DNA of 64,000 nt from Kribbella amoyensis. Lineage in GTDB: Bacteria; Actinomycetota; Actinomycetes; Propionibacteriales; Kribbellaceae. The notes below the pieces were generated by a model that worked only from the letters and a program-made list of their open reading frames with translations, made no database searches and was not told where the DNA came from. The translations under genes were made by a program, and so were the position numbers. This document shows, piece by piece, positions 17,996 through 26,215 of this stretch (position 1 is its first letter; the number at the start of each line of letters is the position of its first letter). The DNA lies in the NCBI RefSeq assembly GCF_007828865.1, contig NZ_VIVK01000001.1, positions 434,001 through 498,000 on the forward strand, read 5' to 3'.

Positions 17996-18524
17996 CCGAC
18001 GGCTCGACGCGCACGGTGTGGGCGACGTGGGCGGGTTTGGCAGCCTCCACCACCGCGGCCAGCCGGGCGGCGTCGAGGTTGTTGCCTCGCACAACCACTT
18101 CGAGCCTCGGCGGGACCACGGGGCCGGCGCCGTCGACCGGTTCGGCCGACCAGGTCACACCGCCGGTGTCGGTGACCTCCACGTCGGCGCCGGTGATCAG
18201 CGCCAGCTGCCGTCGGAGCCCGGCGATCGTGCCCCGATCGCGCTGCAGCTCGACCGCCTGCGCGACGGCCGTCCGCTGCAGCCCCACCGGCCAGGTCTCG
18301 TCGAGCTCGGCACCGACCCATCCGGCGAGCCACCCGAGGAAGTCGGCCGGCGCCAAGGCCGGATCGAGGTACGCCCCGAGGCAGTCGAGCGAGCTGATCG
18401 CCGGAGCGAGCAGGAGATCCACCGCCGCGGTGAATCGCATCAACAGCTCGTCCTCCTGCAGCACCGCGGGCAGCAGGGATCCGAGCGGGTAGGGCGTGTC
18501 CAGTTCGGTGGTGGTTCCCCGCAT
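17979..18524 (-). CDS. eCIS baseplate protein, phage tail protein I (gpI) family
   Basis: A 181-residue protein matching the P2 gpI-like tail protein family found in eCIS baseplates (Afp12-like position). Landmarks are YPLGSLLPAVLQED at the N-terminus, the conserved LLGWLAGWVG-type segment (FLGWLAGWVG, near residue 63) and a GTIAGLRRQL helix. The C-terminal beta part is DVEVTDTGGVTWSAEP. AAGGAGAGCC precedes the ATG at 18524. It is the last gene of the long minus-strand operon, 18 bases after the zinc-ribbon membrane protein, and overlaps the end of the propeller gene. Confidence 0.85.
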   Translation of the reverse strand: MRGTTTELDTPYPLGSLLPAVLQEDELLMRFTAAVDLLLAPAISSLDCLGAYLDPALAPADFLGWLAGWVGAELDETWPVGLQRTAVAQAVELQRDRGTIAGLRRQLALITGADVEVTDTGGVTWSAEPVDGAGPVVPPRLEVVVRGNNLDAARLAAVVEAAKPAHVAHTVRVEPSVTDVR

Positions 18525-18542
18525 GGCTCTCCTTCCGATGGC

Positions 18543-20285
18543 TCAGCCGATGCCGAACAGCTCGATCTCGGCCACAGCCAGATCGCGAGCGCCCGGCGCC
18601 GGGAAGACCGTGACGACGGTGATCGTGATCGTGCCGACCCCGACCGCGTTGCGCAGGGCAATCTCCTGTGGATCCGGCTTGTCGACGAGACTGATCAGCT
18701 CGGACTTCTCGTTCGAGTACTTGAGTTCGAGGGTCGCCGGCCGGCTGGACCCGGCAAAGTTCTTGCTGTCACCGGTCCTGACGAGGATCTTGCGCAGGGC
18801 AACGGCGCGATCGAGCTGGACCGTCAACCGCGCCGGGGCCTTCTCGTTCCAGGGCACCTGCCACGAGGTGTTCGCGAACGTGTCGAACGCCGCGTTGGGC
18901 GGGTGGTTCGTGGTGCTTCCGGAGCCCTGCACCGCCACCGGACGGATCGGGGTGAGCGCGGAGTCGGCCACGCCACGGACCTGCTGCTTGACGGTGGCGG
19001 CCTGCTGGACGACGAACGTGCGCAAGGGTGGATAGAAGCCGCTGAGGAGGCCGAAGACCAGGATCAGGAAGCCTGCCGTGGTGCGGGCCCGGCGGACCGT
19101 CGTCCTGAGCCCGTGTTTCACGGAGCTGTCGCCGGGGCGGGCCGGCCGGGATCCTGCCGTCAGCGTCCTGGGACGGCGCCGCAACCGCAGCCGGCGCCAC
19201 CAGGGTGTCTTGACGACCTCGGCCGCGGCGAGGGAATCACCGCAGCGTCCGCAGAACTTGCGGGTGGGGGCGTTGCCCTCTCCGCATTCGCCACAGATGA
19301 GCTCCCCCGGGCGCGGAGTCCGCGTCGGCGTGGGACGCCGGACCGGCGCGGGCCGGTCCTTCACCGGCTGTGGCTGGACCTCGGCCGGATCCTCCCGTTC
19401 CACCAACGGCGCTACCAACTTCGCCGCCGACGCCCCATCAGGAGCCGACGCAGGCGGTGGCGAGGCGGAGCGACGCACCGCCGACGGCTGCTCAGGCGTG
19501 GGCACGGAGCGGTCCACCGGCGGGACGGACCGGGCCTCCGGTTCGCGCGCGGGGCGGCTGGCAGGCGGGGGTAGTGGCGCAGGCGTGGTCGCCGTTGTCT
19601 CGGGCTCTGGCACGGAACGGTCCGCCCGCGGCGGCGGCACGGAACGGCTGACCGGCGTGGGTGGTGAGGCGAGATCGGTCGCCGAGGGCGCGGTTGTCGA
19701 CGCGGAACGGTCCGCCGCCGGCGGTGGGACGGGACGGGTCGCCGGGGTGGTAGATCCGGGCGCGGCCCGCCCCGCCGGCGGAGGTGGTGGGGGCGGACGG
19801 GTGGCCGAGGGCTCGGGTGTTGGCGCGACACGACCCGCCGGCGGAGGTGGTGGGGTGGCGCGGGTGGCCGGGGGCTCGGGTGTGGTCGCCGGTGGGGGTG
19901 CGGATTGCGTGGGTGGGGGTGGCGGGGGTGGGGTGGCGCGACGGGGCGGCGCCGGAGGGGGTGGGGGTGGCGGGGTGCGGCCTGGTGGGGGTGGCGGGGT
20001 GGTGCGGCCGGGTGGGGGCGGCGGGGCCGGCGTGTCGGGTGTTGGCTTTCTGGGTGCTCTTGCGCCGGAGTTGTCGGGGATCGTCGATCCGCCGACGAGT
20101 TCCGCGGTCGCTCGCTGGATCCGGGTGAGGAGACCGGCTTTGCGCGGCAGCGGCTCCAGTTGCTCGGGTGTCGCGACGGGCGCCGGTACGACGCGTTCGG
20201 CGTTCCACTCCAGGAACGTCCCGCAGGAGCCGCAGAACGTGTCGCGGTCCTGGTTGTGATGGCCGCACTCCCCACAGATCAGCAT
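18543..20285 (-). CDS. eCIS membrane protein: two zinc ribbons, Pro-rich linker, TM, discoidin-like domain
   Basis: A 580-residue protein with an unusual layout. A CGECG/CGSCG zinc ribbon occupies residues 4-22, then an unstructured linker of about 290 residues dominated by PPPPPP-type runs, then a second CGECG/CGRCG zinc ribbon near residue 345. A basic stretch precedes one membrane helix near 420-440 (AGFLILVFGLLSGFYPPL). The C-terminal domain of about 130 residues has the jelly-roll features of F5/8C (discoidin) folds (AFDTFANTSWQVPW, LRKILVRTGD). It is coupled to the gpJ gene by TGATG. The arrangement recalls CisA, the membrane protein that triggers firing of Streptomyces eCIS; equivalence is inference. 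Confidence 0.7.
   Translation of the reverse strand: MLICGECGHHNQDRDTFCGSCGTFLEWNAERVVPAPVATPEQLEPLPRKAGLLTRIQRATAELVGGSTIPDNSGARAPRKPTPDTPAPPPPPGRTTPPPPPGRTPPPPPPPAPPRRATPPPPPPPTQSAPPPATTPEPPATRATPPPPPAGRVAPTPEPSATRPPPPPPPAGRAAPGSTTPATRPVPPPAADRSASTTAPSATDLASPPTPVSRSVPPPRADRSVPEPETTATTPAPLPPPASRPAREPEARSVPPVDRSVPTPEQPSAVRRSASPPPASAPDGASAAKLVAPLVEREDPAEVQPQPVKDRPAPVRRPTPTRTPRPGELICGECGEGNAPTRKFCGRCGDSLAAAEVVKTPWWRRLRLRRRPRTLTAGSRPARPGDSSVKHGLRTTVRRARTTAGFLILVFGLLSGFYPPLRTFVVQQAATVKQQVRGVADSALTPIRPVAVQGSGSTTNHPPNAAFDTFANTSWQVPWNEKAPARLTVQLDRAVALRKILVRTGDSKNFAGSSRPATLELKYSNEKSELISLVDKPDPQEIALRNAVGVGTITITVVTVFPAPGARDLAVAEIELFGIG
19888..20030 (+). other. G-run cluster with quadruplex potential
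   Basis: The plus strand carries a dense series of GGGG and GGGGG runs separated by one to five bases. It is the complement of the proline-rich coding segment of the zinc-ribbon membrane protein. Many four-run combinations meet the usual G-quadruplex pattern. The runs follow directly from repeated CCN proline codons, so any structural role is uncertain. Confidence 0.5.
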
Positions 20286-22225
20286 CAGTGGTCCTCCACC
20301 TTCACCAGGTGCTCGAACGAGAACACCAGACTGTTCCGCTCCAGCTCGATCCGCGTCTGCTCGGCGCCACGCTCCCCCGTGACCGGATTCGCGCTGAACA
20401 GCCGGACGTCCTCGACCGCCTGAACACCGCGCACGTCCTGCAGAACGGCGTACACGTCGCCGGACCGTACCGGCCGGCCGAACTCCCACCCCGAGCCTCC
20501 GGGTCCACCACCGGGCAGAGGACTCAGGAACCGGTGCAATGCGGTCAGCGCGTCCCGCCGGACCCTGTCGTGGTCGACCCGTGGCCGGGCGACCAGTCGC
20601 GCCACGACCGTGATCCCCCGGTAGCGCGGCGGCTCGACCGACACCCTGGTCCCGATCAGACGCACCTGGTCGAGCCGCTCCGCCAGCCGCTCGAGCAGCG
20701 GCTCCGGCGGGACCAGATCGGCGAAGTCGATCACGCCGTCCTGCTGAGCCGCCGAGGGCACGACCAGGACGCGAACCGTTCCCGCCGGGGTCGCGTCGTC
20801 GCCGCCGGTGATGCATCGGATCCGGGCCGCCTCCGGCACAGCTTCGCGGGCCAGCGCCTCGTAGTCCTCGGCCGTCACCGCTCGTCCCCGCGTCCGCAGC
20901 ATGATCGGCGCGCGTCCGGCTGCCTCATCCACTGTCTCGCCGTCGGTACCACCGTGTGCGGCCGCCCTGTTCTCGACCGCGGAGACGAACGGGATCGACG
21001 ACTTCAGCGTCGCGATCGCGGCGGCCGGTACGTTGCCGCGGGCTCCACCACCGGTCGCATACCCGCGGACCCGGATCGTCTGTCCCTTCGCCGGGACGGC
21101 GCCGTACCGCCGCAGGCCGCCGTCGGGCAGCCGGACCACCGGCGCGAAGGCGATCTCGCCCGGGACTGCGTCCAGCCGGAAGTACCGGTCGTCCGGTCCG
21201 CCGGCCGCGAAATCGTCGACCGCGGTCCACTGCTGCCAGCCGTCGTCGGACCCGACCTCGACCACCGGATCGCCGAGACCGCCGAGCACCGGCGCGAACC
21301 GCACGGTGAAGACCTGCCCGGGCACTCCCTCCGACAAGCCCAGGACCTCGTCGTGGACAAGCTCCGCCTGGACGGCGTCGACCGTGCCTCCGACACTCGA
21401 TACCTCGAGCCGCTGGACCTGCGGCGGTGCCGTGTACGGCGTCCGGCCCTCCCCCGTTTCCACTACCCGGCCTCGCAGCCAACCGGCCGGGCGGCCTCCG
21501 ATCACGCTGACCTGGTGGCCCGGCGGCACGTGCAGGACCACGGAGCCGGAGCGATTCAGGCCACCGGTACCGTCCCGGCCGAGGTCGCAGCGCGTCCACT
21601 CCGCACCGGTCCAGGCTTCCCAGCACAACGGTGGATTCTCCGGGTCGACTCCGAGCCCTTGGGTCTGGCCCGCGTAGTCCAGCTGGATCGCCACCGACGG
21701 GACCGCGCCGGTGAGCCCGATCAGCACCTCGTCGCCTGGCATCGGCGGGTCGGAGAAGGCGCTGAAGACCTCCGCGTCGTGCGGTACGGGATCGGGATCG
21801 TCCACGGTCCGGGTGAGGAGCGCGGCCACCGAGGACGGTGGGATCGTGAGCTCGGTCGTCGTCGAGAACACCACCGACGGTTCCGCCTCGGTCCGGACCG
21901 TACCGACTTCGGTGCCTTGGGCAACCACAAGTGGTGACCGGGCCGGCGCCGAGAGCCAGAACGTGACCGGTACGGTCGCCGGCGTCGGCGGGACCAGCCG
22001 CAGCCCGATCAGGTCGAAGAACTTGAGCCGGAGCCGATCCGGGACCTGGTTGAGCCGGCGGAACAGCCCGTCGGTCAGGAACGCATACGCCTCGAGCAAG
22101 GTGATCCCGACGTCGGACGGACTCTCGTCGGTCCAGCCGGGGCAGGATCGGCGAACCAGCTGGACCGCGTCGGCCACGAGATCGTCGTACCGGCGTGCGT
22201 CCAGATCAGGAGCGGGCAGCGCCAT
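20285..22225 (-). CDS. eCIS baseplate wedge protein, gpJ family
   Basis: A 646-residue putative baseplate assembly protein of the gpJ/TIGR02243 type (Afp11-like). The N-terminus LVRRSCPGWTDESPSDVGIT followed by LLEAYAFLTDGLFRRLNQVP is diagnostic. The C-terminal half contains FVSAVENRAAAHGGTDGE and the AEDYEALAREAVPEAARI segment of baseplate J proteins. It forms the wedge that links the spike complex to the sheath. Start and stop codons overlap with gp25 upstream and the zinc-ribbon gene downstream (TGATG both times), so expression is tightly coupled. Length is normal for the family. Confidence 0.92.
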   Translation of the reverse strand: MALPAPDLDARRYDDLVADAVQLVRRSCPGWTDESPSDVGITLLEAYAFLTDGLFRRLNQVPDRLRLKFFDLIGLRLVPPTPATVPVTFWLSAPARSPLVVAQGTEVGTVRTEAEPSVVFSTTTELTIPPSSVAALLTRTVDDPDPVPHDAEVFSAFSDPPMPGDEVLIGLTGAVPSVAIQLDYAGQTQGLGVDPENPPLCWEAWTGAEWTRCDLGRDGTGGLNRSGSVVLHVPPGHQVSVIGGRPAGWLRGRVVETGEGRTPYTAPPQVQRLEVSSVGGTVDAVQAELVHDEVLGLSEGVPGQVFTVRFAPVLGGLGDPVVEVGSDDGWQQWTAVDDFAAGGPDDRYFRLDAVPGEIAFAPVVRLPDGGLRRYGAVPAKGQTIRVRGYATGGGARGNVPAAAIATLKSSIPFVSAVENRAAAHGGTDGETVDEAAGRAPIMLRTRGRAVTAEDYEALAREAVPEAARIRCITGGDDATPAGTVRVLVVPSAAQQDGVIDFADLVPPEPLLERLAERLDQVRLIGTRVSVEPPRYRGITVVARLVARPRVDHDRVRRDALTALHRFLSPLPGGGPGGSGWEFGRPVRSGDVYAVLQDVRGVQAVEDVRLFSANPVTGERGAEQTRIELERNSLVFSFEHLVKVEDH

Positions 22226-22632
22226 CAGCCGACCCCTTCCGCCGGACCGGAACGGTCGGTCTGGAACGCGACGACCAGTTCGCGAGCCGCCGACTCACCG
22301 CGGGGCCGGTAGCCGACGACGAGGTGGACCAGTCCGTCGACGGCTGGGTCGGGCACGACGTCGACCTGGTCCACCTCGGCCCGTGGTTCCCAGGCCTCGA
22401 GCGCGCCACGGACCTCGTCGGCGAGCTGGATCCCGGTCGCCGGCGTGACGGCGTCGAACACGAAGTCACGCAGGCGGCACCCGAAGTCCGGGCGCATCAC
22501 CCGCTCACCGGGATAGGTGAGCAGGACCAGCCGCATGCTCTGCTCGAGCTTGTCGGTGCCACGGGCGACCGCGAACGGTCCCGCTCCCGAGCCGAGCGGG
22601 AACCCGAGCCCAGCCACCGCGTCGATCGTCAT
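22225..22632 (-). CDS. eCIS baseplate protein, GPW/gp25 family
   Basis: A 135-residue gp25-like lysozyme-fold baseplate protein. Typical landmarks are GLGFPLGSG at the N-terminus, QSMRLVLLTYPGERVMRPDFGC (conserved core beginning near residue 31) and the FDAVTPATG helix start. In T4 and eCIS particles gp25 joins the wedge to the first sheath ring. The ATG at 22632 has GGAGAG upstream. The spike gene ends 14 bases earlier in the transcript. Confidence 0.93.
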   Translation of the reverse strand: MTIDAVAGLGFPLGSGAGPFAVARGTDKLEQSMRLVLLTYPGERVMRPDFGCRLRDFVFDAVTPATGIQLADEVRGALEAWEPRAEVDQVDVVPDPAVDGLVHLVVGYRPRGESAARELVVAFQTDRSGPAEGVG

Positions 22633-22646
22633 CGTCACTCTCCAGG

Positions 22647-24509
22647 TCAGTTGAGCTTGATCGGCTTGCCCTTGATCTCGACCGGCCCGGTCCCGTTCAC
22701 ACTGATCCGGGTGCCTTGCAGGTTCAGCTGCTGCGCTTTCAGGGTGAGTTCGCCGCCACCGTCGATGGTCACCGAGCCACCCGCGCCGGCGACCAGGTCG
22801 ATCGCACCGCCCGGACCGCACTCGACGACGATCCGGCCCTTCTCGCCGGGGCGCGTCACCCGGCCCGGTACGCAGCGCAGCAGCACCGTCCCGGCCACCT
22901 GGTCGATGCTCAGCATCAGGTTGCCGTCGCCGCTCCCGAGCAGCACCTCACCCTGGTCGACCCGGCCCGGGGCCGGCACGACGTCGTGGAACGCGAGCCG
23001 CGCGCCGGACGGCGACACCAGACCGCGCCACTGCACCGAGCCTTTGTTGCCTTCGGCCCGTACCGGCGGCCCGCCCAGGCTGTACTCGCTCCGGTTGTTC
23101 AGCACACCACCCAGCACGTACGGGCGGTGCAGGTCACCGAACTCGAAGCCGACCAGCACCTCGTCACCGACCTCGGGCAGCCACAGCGCACCGCTTTGCT
23201 CCCCCGCCGCTGCCTGAACGACCGCGGCCCAGCCGGACTCGTAGTCCGGCGACAGCCAGGGCAGGACGACTTTCACCCGGCCTTTCGCCACCGGGTCGAG
23301 ATTGTTGCTGACGATCCCGCAGACGATTCCGGGAACCCGGTCCCGCACCTCCGCCCGCCCACGAGTCAGACCGAGCAGCGACCGGTCCTGCCGCCCAGTC
23401 GCCTCGAACGTCGTCCGGTACCTTCCATCCACGAGCTCGTGCCGGGCCCGGGTGACCAGCCACTGTCCCGCGAACGGCGCCGCGACACCGGAGACCTCCA
23501 CGGTCCGGCCCGCGGACAACCACGGATCCCCGATCGACTCCCCACTCGCCTCCGCGAACGTATCCCCGACCCGCTGGGCCAGTCCGGCCGCGAGTTCGCG
23601 CAGAGCGGGGCCCATCGACGGCCCGTCCCCGACCGGCCGATCGCCGACCACCTCCGCCGCGGCCGACGGTACCGGCCCTGGTCCCGCGCCGGCCGGATCG
23701 GTCGCCCGGCCCGGTGACACGCTCGGCCGGCCGTTGCTCTTGGCCACCGTCGCGCGGAGATCCGCGCCGACCACGGTCCCGTCCGCGAGGACGTCGCGGC
23801 GTTCGCTGACGACCTTCGCCGCCAGTGGGTCCCAGGCCCGGACCTCCACCTCGGTGGGCAGGTTGCCGGTACTGATCCGCGGGGCGAAGGCGAGCAGGTT
23901 GTCCCCCAGGTGCAGCGGACACGGCGCGCCGGCCGGACGCTGCCCGAAGAAGAACTCGCCGTGGTCGACCCCGGTCTCGAGCCCGAGTGCGTCGGCGCGG
24001 GCGGTGAGGAACTCCCAGTCGGTCTGGTTCACCTGACCGACATGCTCGTGCACGACCCGCGTCGGGGGCACCGTCCCGACCGTCAGACCGGCGTCCCTGG
24101 CCACCTTGATCGCGATGTCGCTGTCCGACATGTTCACGAAGGTCCTGGTCCGCCGGGCTCGCTGCAGCCGGTGCTCCTCGGTGTAGCCGCGGACCACCAG
24201 CACCGCGATCTCGTCGTACTCCGCCTCCAGCGCGGTGACCTCGCCACTGATCAGCAGCCGCGGGTCGCCGGGGCGTTCGGGCGATGCGGCCGCGACGCCG
24301 ACCTCGGTACCGATCGCCAGGGCCGCCAGCACCGCGTCGGCGCGGTCGCCGGCCGCGAAGGCGAGCTCGAACATGCCGGGCAGCCCTCTCGCCTGGTCGA
24401 CGAGCACCCGGATGATCGTGTCCGCGAGCGCGCCGGCCAGCGGTCGTCGGGCCATCCCGACGGAGACGATCGGGGTGCTGCCGACCTCGGTCCACGGCGC
24501 GGCCGTCAT
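22647..24509 (-). CDS. eCIS central spike protein, VgrG/Afp8-like
   Basis: A 620-residue spike. The N-terminal part (1-350) has the gp27-like hub fold, with RTFVNMSDSDIAIKVARDAG and the QTDWEFLTARADALGL motif of phage late-control D/VgrG proteins. The gp5-like OB domain follows near 385-470 (GRVKVVLPWLSPDYESGW and the PEVGDEVLVGFEFGDLHRPY motif). The C-terminus is a short beta-helix (SVTIDGGGELTLKAQQLNLQ) on which the PAAR tip should sit. No extra effector domain follows the helix. Its ATG lies in an ATGA overlap with the fused tube gene. Confidence 0.93.
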   Translation of the reverse strand: MTAAPWTEVGSTPIVSVGMARRPLAGALADTIIRVLVDQARGLPGMFELAFAAGDRADAVLAALAIGTEVGVAAASPERPGDPRLLISGEVTALEAEYDEIAVLVVRGYTEEHRLQRARRTRTFVNMSDSDIAIKVARDAGLTVGTVPPTRVVHEHVGQVNQTDWEFLTARADALGLETGVDHGEFFFGQRPAGAPCPLHLGDNLLAFAPRISTGNLPTEVEVRAWDPLAAKVVSERRDVLADGTVVGADLRATVAKSNGRPSVSPGRATDPAGAGPGPVPSAAAEVVGDRPVGDGPSMGPALRELAAGLAQRVGDTFAEASGESIGDPWLSAGRTVEVSGVAAPFAGQWLVTRARHELVDGRYRTTFEATGRQDRSLLGLTRGRAEVRDRVPGIVCGIVSNNLDPVAKGRVKVVLPWLSPDYESGWAAVVQAAAGEQSGALWLPEVGDEVLVGFEFGDLHRPYVLGGVLNNRSEYSLGGPPVRAEGNKGSVQWRGLVSPSGARLAFHDVVPAPGRVDQGEVLLGSGDGNLMLSIDQVAGTVLLRCVPGRVTRPGEKGRIVVECGPGGAIDLVAGAGGSVTIDGGGELTLKAQQLNLQGTRISVNGTGPVEIKGKPIKLN

Positions 24510-25711
24510 CGTCCGCCACCTGGGTTGCGCAACCGGTCCTCCGGATGCGAGCCCGCCGCTCCCGCTGCCACAGGGCCGGAGCGATGGCCGCCGATTCCGG
24601 GCGTGGCACCGGATCCACGGCGGGCCGCGCCGGTGTACTCCTGCAGCGTGAGCTGAGCCGTCGCTCGGCTCGGTCTGCCGTCCATCGTGAACCGGGTCAG
24701 CGTGAGGTCGAACTTCTTCAGCACCATCCTCTGCGGCATGCCGCCGCCGTACCGGCCCCAGGTCACCCGCAGGTCCTTCGGTACTCCCGGTGCCGCGTCC
24801 GTCGAGGTCACCTCGGTCTTGCCGCACTTTTCGCACAACGGCTTGTTGCCGGGCTTCGCGGCGACCGGGAGCCGGCCGTCCCGCCAGCCCTCGAACTCCA
24901 GCCACTCCCGCAGCAGGCCGGCGGCGCGCGCGACCTCGCGGTACCCGTCGATCCGCAGCTCGGCGAGCGTGATCGACAAGCTGTTGGCGTCGATCACGTC
25001 GTCGCCGGACGTGACCTTCTTCCGTCCGGTCGCCGCCTCCCGCGCCTTGCTCAGCGTGATCTTGGCGGGGTTGTACTGGAACGACAGCCGCTGACCGGCC
25101 GGGTCGGTCAGCACCAACTCGCTACCGGCCGGTCCGTCGACCGGCTTGAGGAAACCGCTGTGTTGCAGGGCCAGACTCTCCAGCGCGAACCCACCGGCCC
25201 CACTGGTGGACAACTGCGGCACCGCCCAAGAGACCGGGATCGCGTCGCGGAGTTCCCACGTATGCACCTTGACCGCGGCGGGACCGATCCCGGAGTACAG
25301 CGTGATCACCACCGGCGACCGGGTACCGAACCGGGCCGGCTCGCCCGAGGACCACTCCGCGGTCAGGTCCTCCAGCCAGCGCCGGACCTTCGCCGTACCC
25401 CCAGGGGTCATCGCGCGCTGCAGGGTGACCTTGGGGTAGGTGACCCGGCCGGGCAGGTAGTGCGGCGTCGTGTAGTTGCCGCCCTCCTCGAACGGCCCGT
25501 CCGGCGAGAGTTCGACGGCGAGGCCGGAGCAGGCCGACCAGGCGCCGAGGGACTTCGGCTCGCCGCTGTCGAGGCTGGGCACGACCACGCTGAACCACAT
25601 CGTCATCCCGAACGGGGGCGGCTTCGAGGCCGGGGCCCGGGACGCCGTCGGCAAGGCGGCACCGATCAGCGGCCCCGGATTCGCCAGCTGCTGCGGGCCC
25701 GGGACGATCAT
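24506..25711 (-). CDS. Tube (gp19) and CIS_tube initiator fusion protein
   Basis: A 401-residue protein that appears to join two eCIS components. Residues 35-190 form a T4 gp19-like tube domain (FSVVVPSLDSGEP, YLPGRVTYPKVTLQRAMTPG, WELRDAIPVSW). Residues 205-375 match the CIS_tube/Afp7-type domain (LSFQYNPAKITLSKARE, RIDGYREVARAAGLL, LTRFTMDGRPSRATAQLTLQ). A CEKCG pair lies in the linker of the second domain. The LysM motif usual at the C-terminus of Afp7-like proteins is not visible; the tail is a Gly/Pro/Arg-rich stretch. It would form the tube's first rings above the spike. Both ends overlap neighbours by ATGA. Confidence 0.8.
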   Translation of the reverse strand: MIVPGPQQLANPGPLIGAALPTASRAPASKPPPFGMTMWFSVVVPSLDSGEPKSLGAWSACSGLAVELSPDGPFEEGGNYTTPHYLPGRVTYPKVTLQRAMTPGGTAKVRRWLEDLTAEWSSGEPARFGTRSPVVITLYSGIGPAAVKVHTWELRDAIPVSWAVPQLSTSGAGGFALESLALQHSGFLKPVDGPAGSELVLTDPAGQRLSFQYNPAKITLSKAREAATGRKKVTSGDDVIDANSLSITLAELRIDGYREVARAAGLLREWLEFEGWRDGRLPVAAKPGNKPLCEKCGKTEVTSTDAAPGVPKDLRVTWGRYGGGMPQRMVLKKFDLTLTRFTMDGRPSRATAQLTLQEYTGAARRGSGATPGIGGHRSGPVAAGAAGSHPEDRLRNPGGGR

Positions 25712-26205
25712 GGCAGCACCGCATCGGTGTTCAGGAACCCGTTGTGCGCGAGGTCCAGCGTCTCGACGGCCGGCCGGGAGCCGGTCGAGTCGAACTCGGT
25801 CAGCCGCCAGGAGATCGGGAAGAACTCGCGCAGTTCCCAGGTCACCACCGGCATCCCGAGGAAGTCGACCAGGTAGATGGCACCGCTCAACGGCGTCCGG
25901 CGCAGGGTGACCGAGGCCAGCCAGCGCTGCACGGTGGCCGAAGCCGGCCCGGCCGCCCGGGACAGGCTCACGTCGGTGTAGCTGATGTTGCCTGGGGCAA
26001 TTGTTTCGAAGGTCGCGTAGCCGGGCCGGTAGCTGAGCTTCTGCCAGCGGACCCCGAGCCCGGCCGCCTTCGTCCAGGCCCCGAGCCGGTACTCGGACCG
26101 GTCGATCTCGATCACGTACCGGTGCGACATCCCCACCTGGCCGGTGAGTTGCTCGAGTCCCTGGCCCGGCATCCCGAGCTTCGCGCTGGACGGCATCGGC
26201 ATCAT
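25708..26205 (-). CDS. Tail tube protein, T4 gp19 family (third copy)
   Basis: A 165-residue gp19-like protein. Family strands are HRYVIEIDRSEYRLGAW, WQKLSYRPGYATFETIAPG and VVTWELREFFPISW, the last being the standard tube motif WxLxxAxPxxW in variant form. It lacks the HTKQFG segment of the two tube copies near the sheath, and resembles the N-terminal half of the next gene, so it is more likely an Afp5/Afp6-like baseplate-proximal tube ring. The ATG at 26205 is preferred because AAGGAG is six bases upstream. Confidence 0.85.
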   Translation of the reverse strand: MMPMPSSAKLGMPGQGLEQLTGQVGMSHRYVIEIDRSEYRLGAWTKAAGLGVRWQKLSYRPGYATFETIAPGNISYTDVSLSRAAGPASATVQRWLASVTLRRTPLSGAIYLVDFLGMPVVTWELREFFPISWRLTEFDSTGSRPAVETLDLAHNGFLNTDAVLP

Positions 26206-26215
26206 CCCGTCTCCT

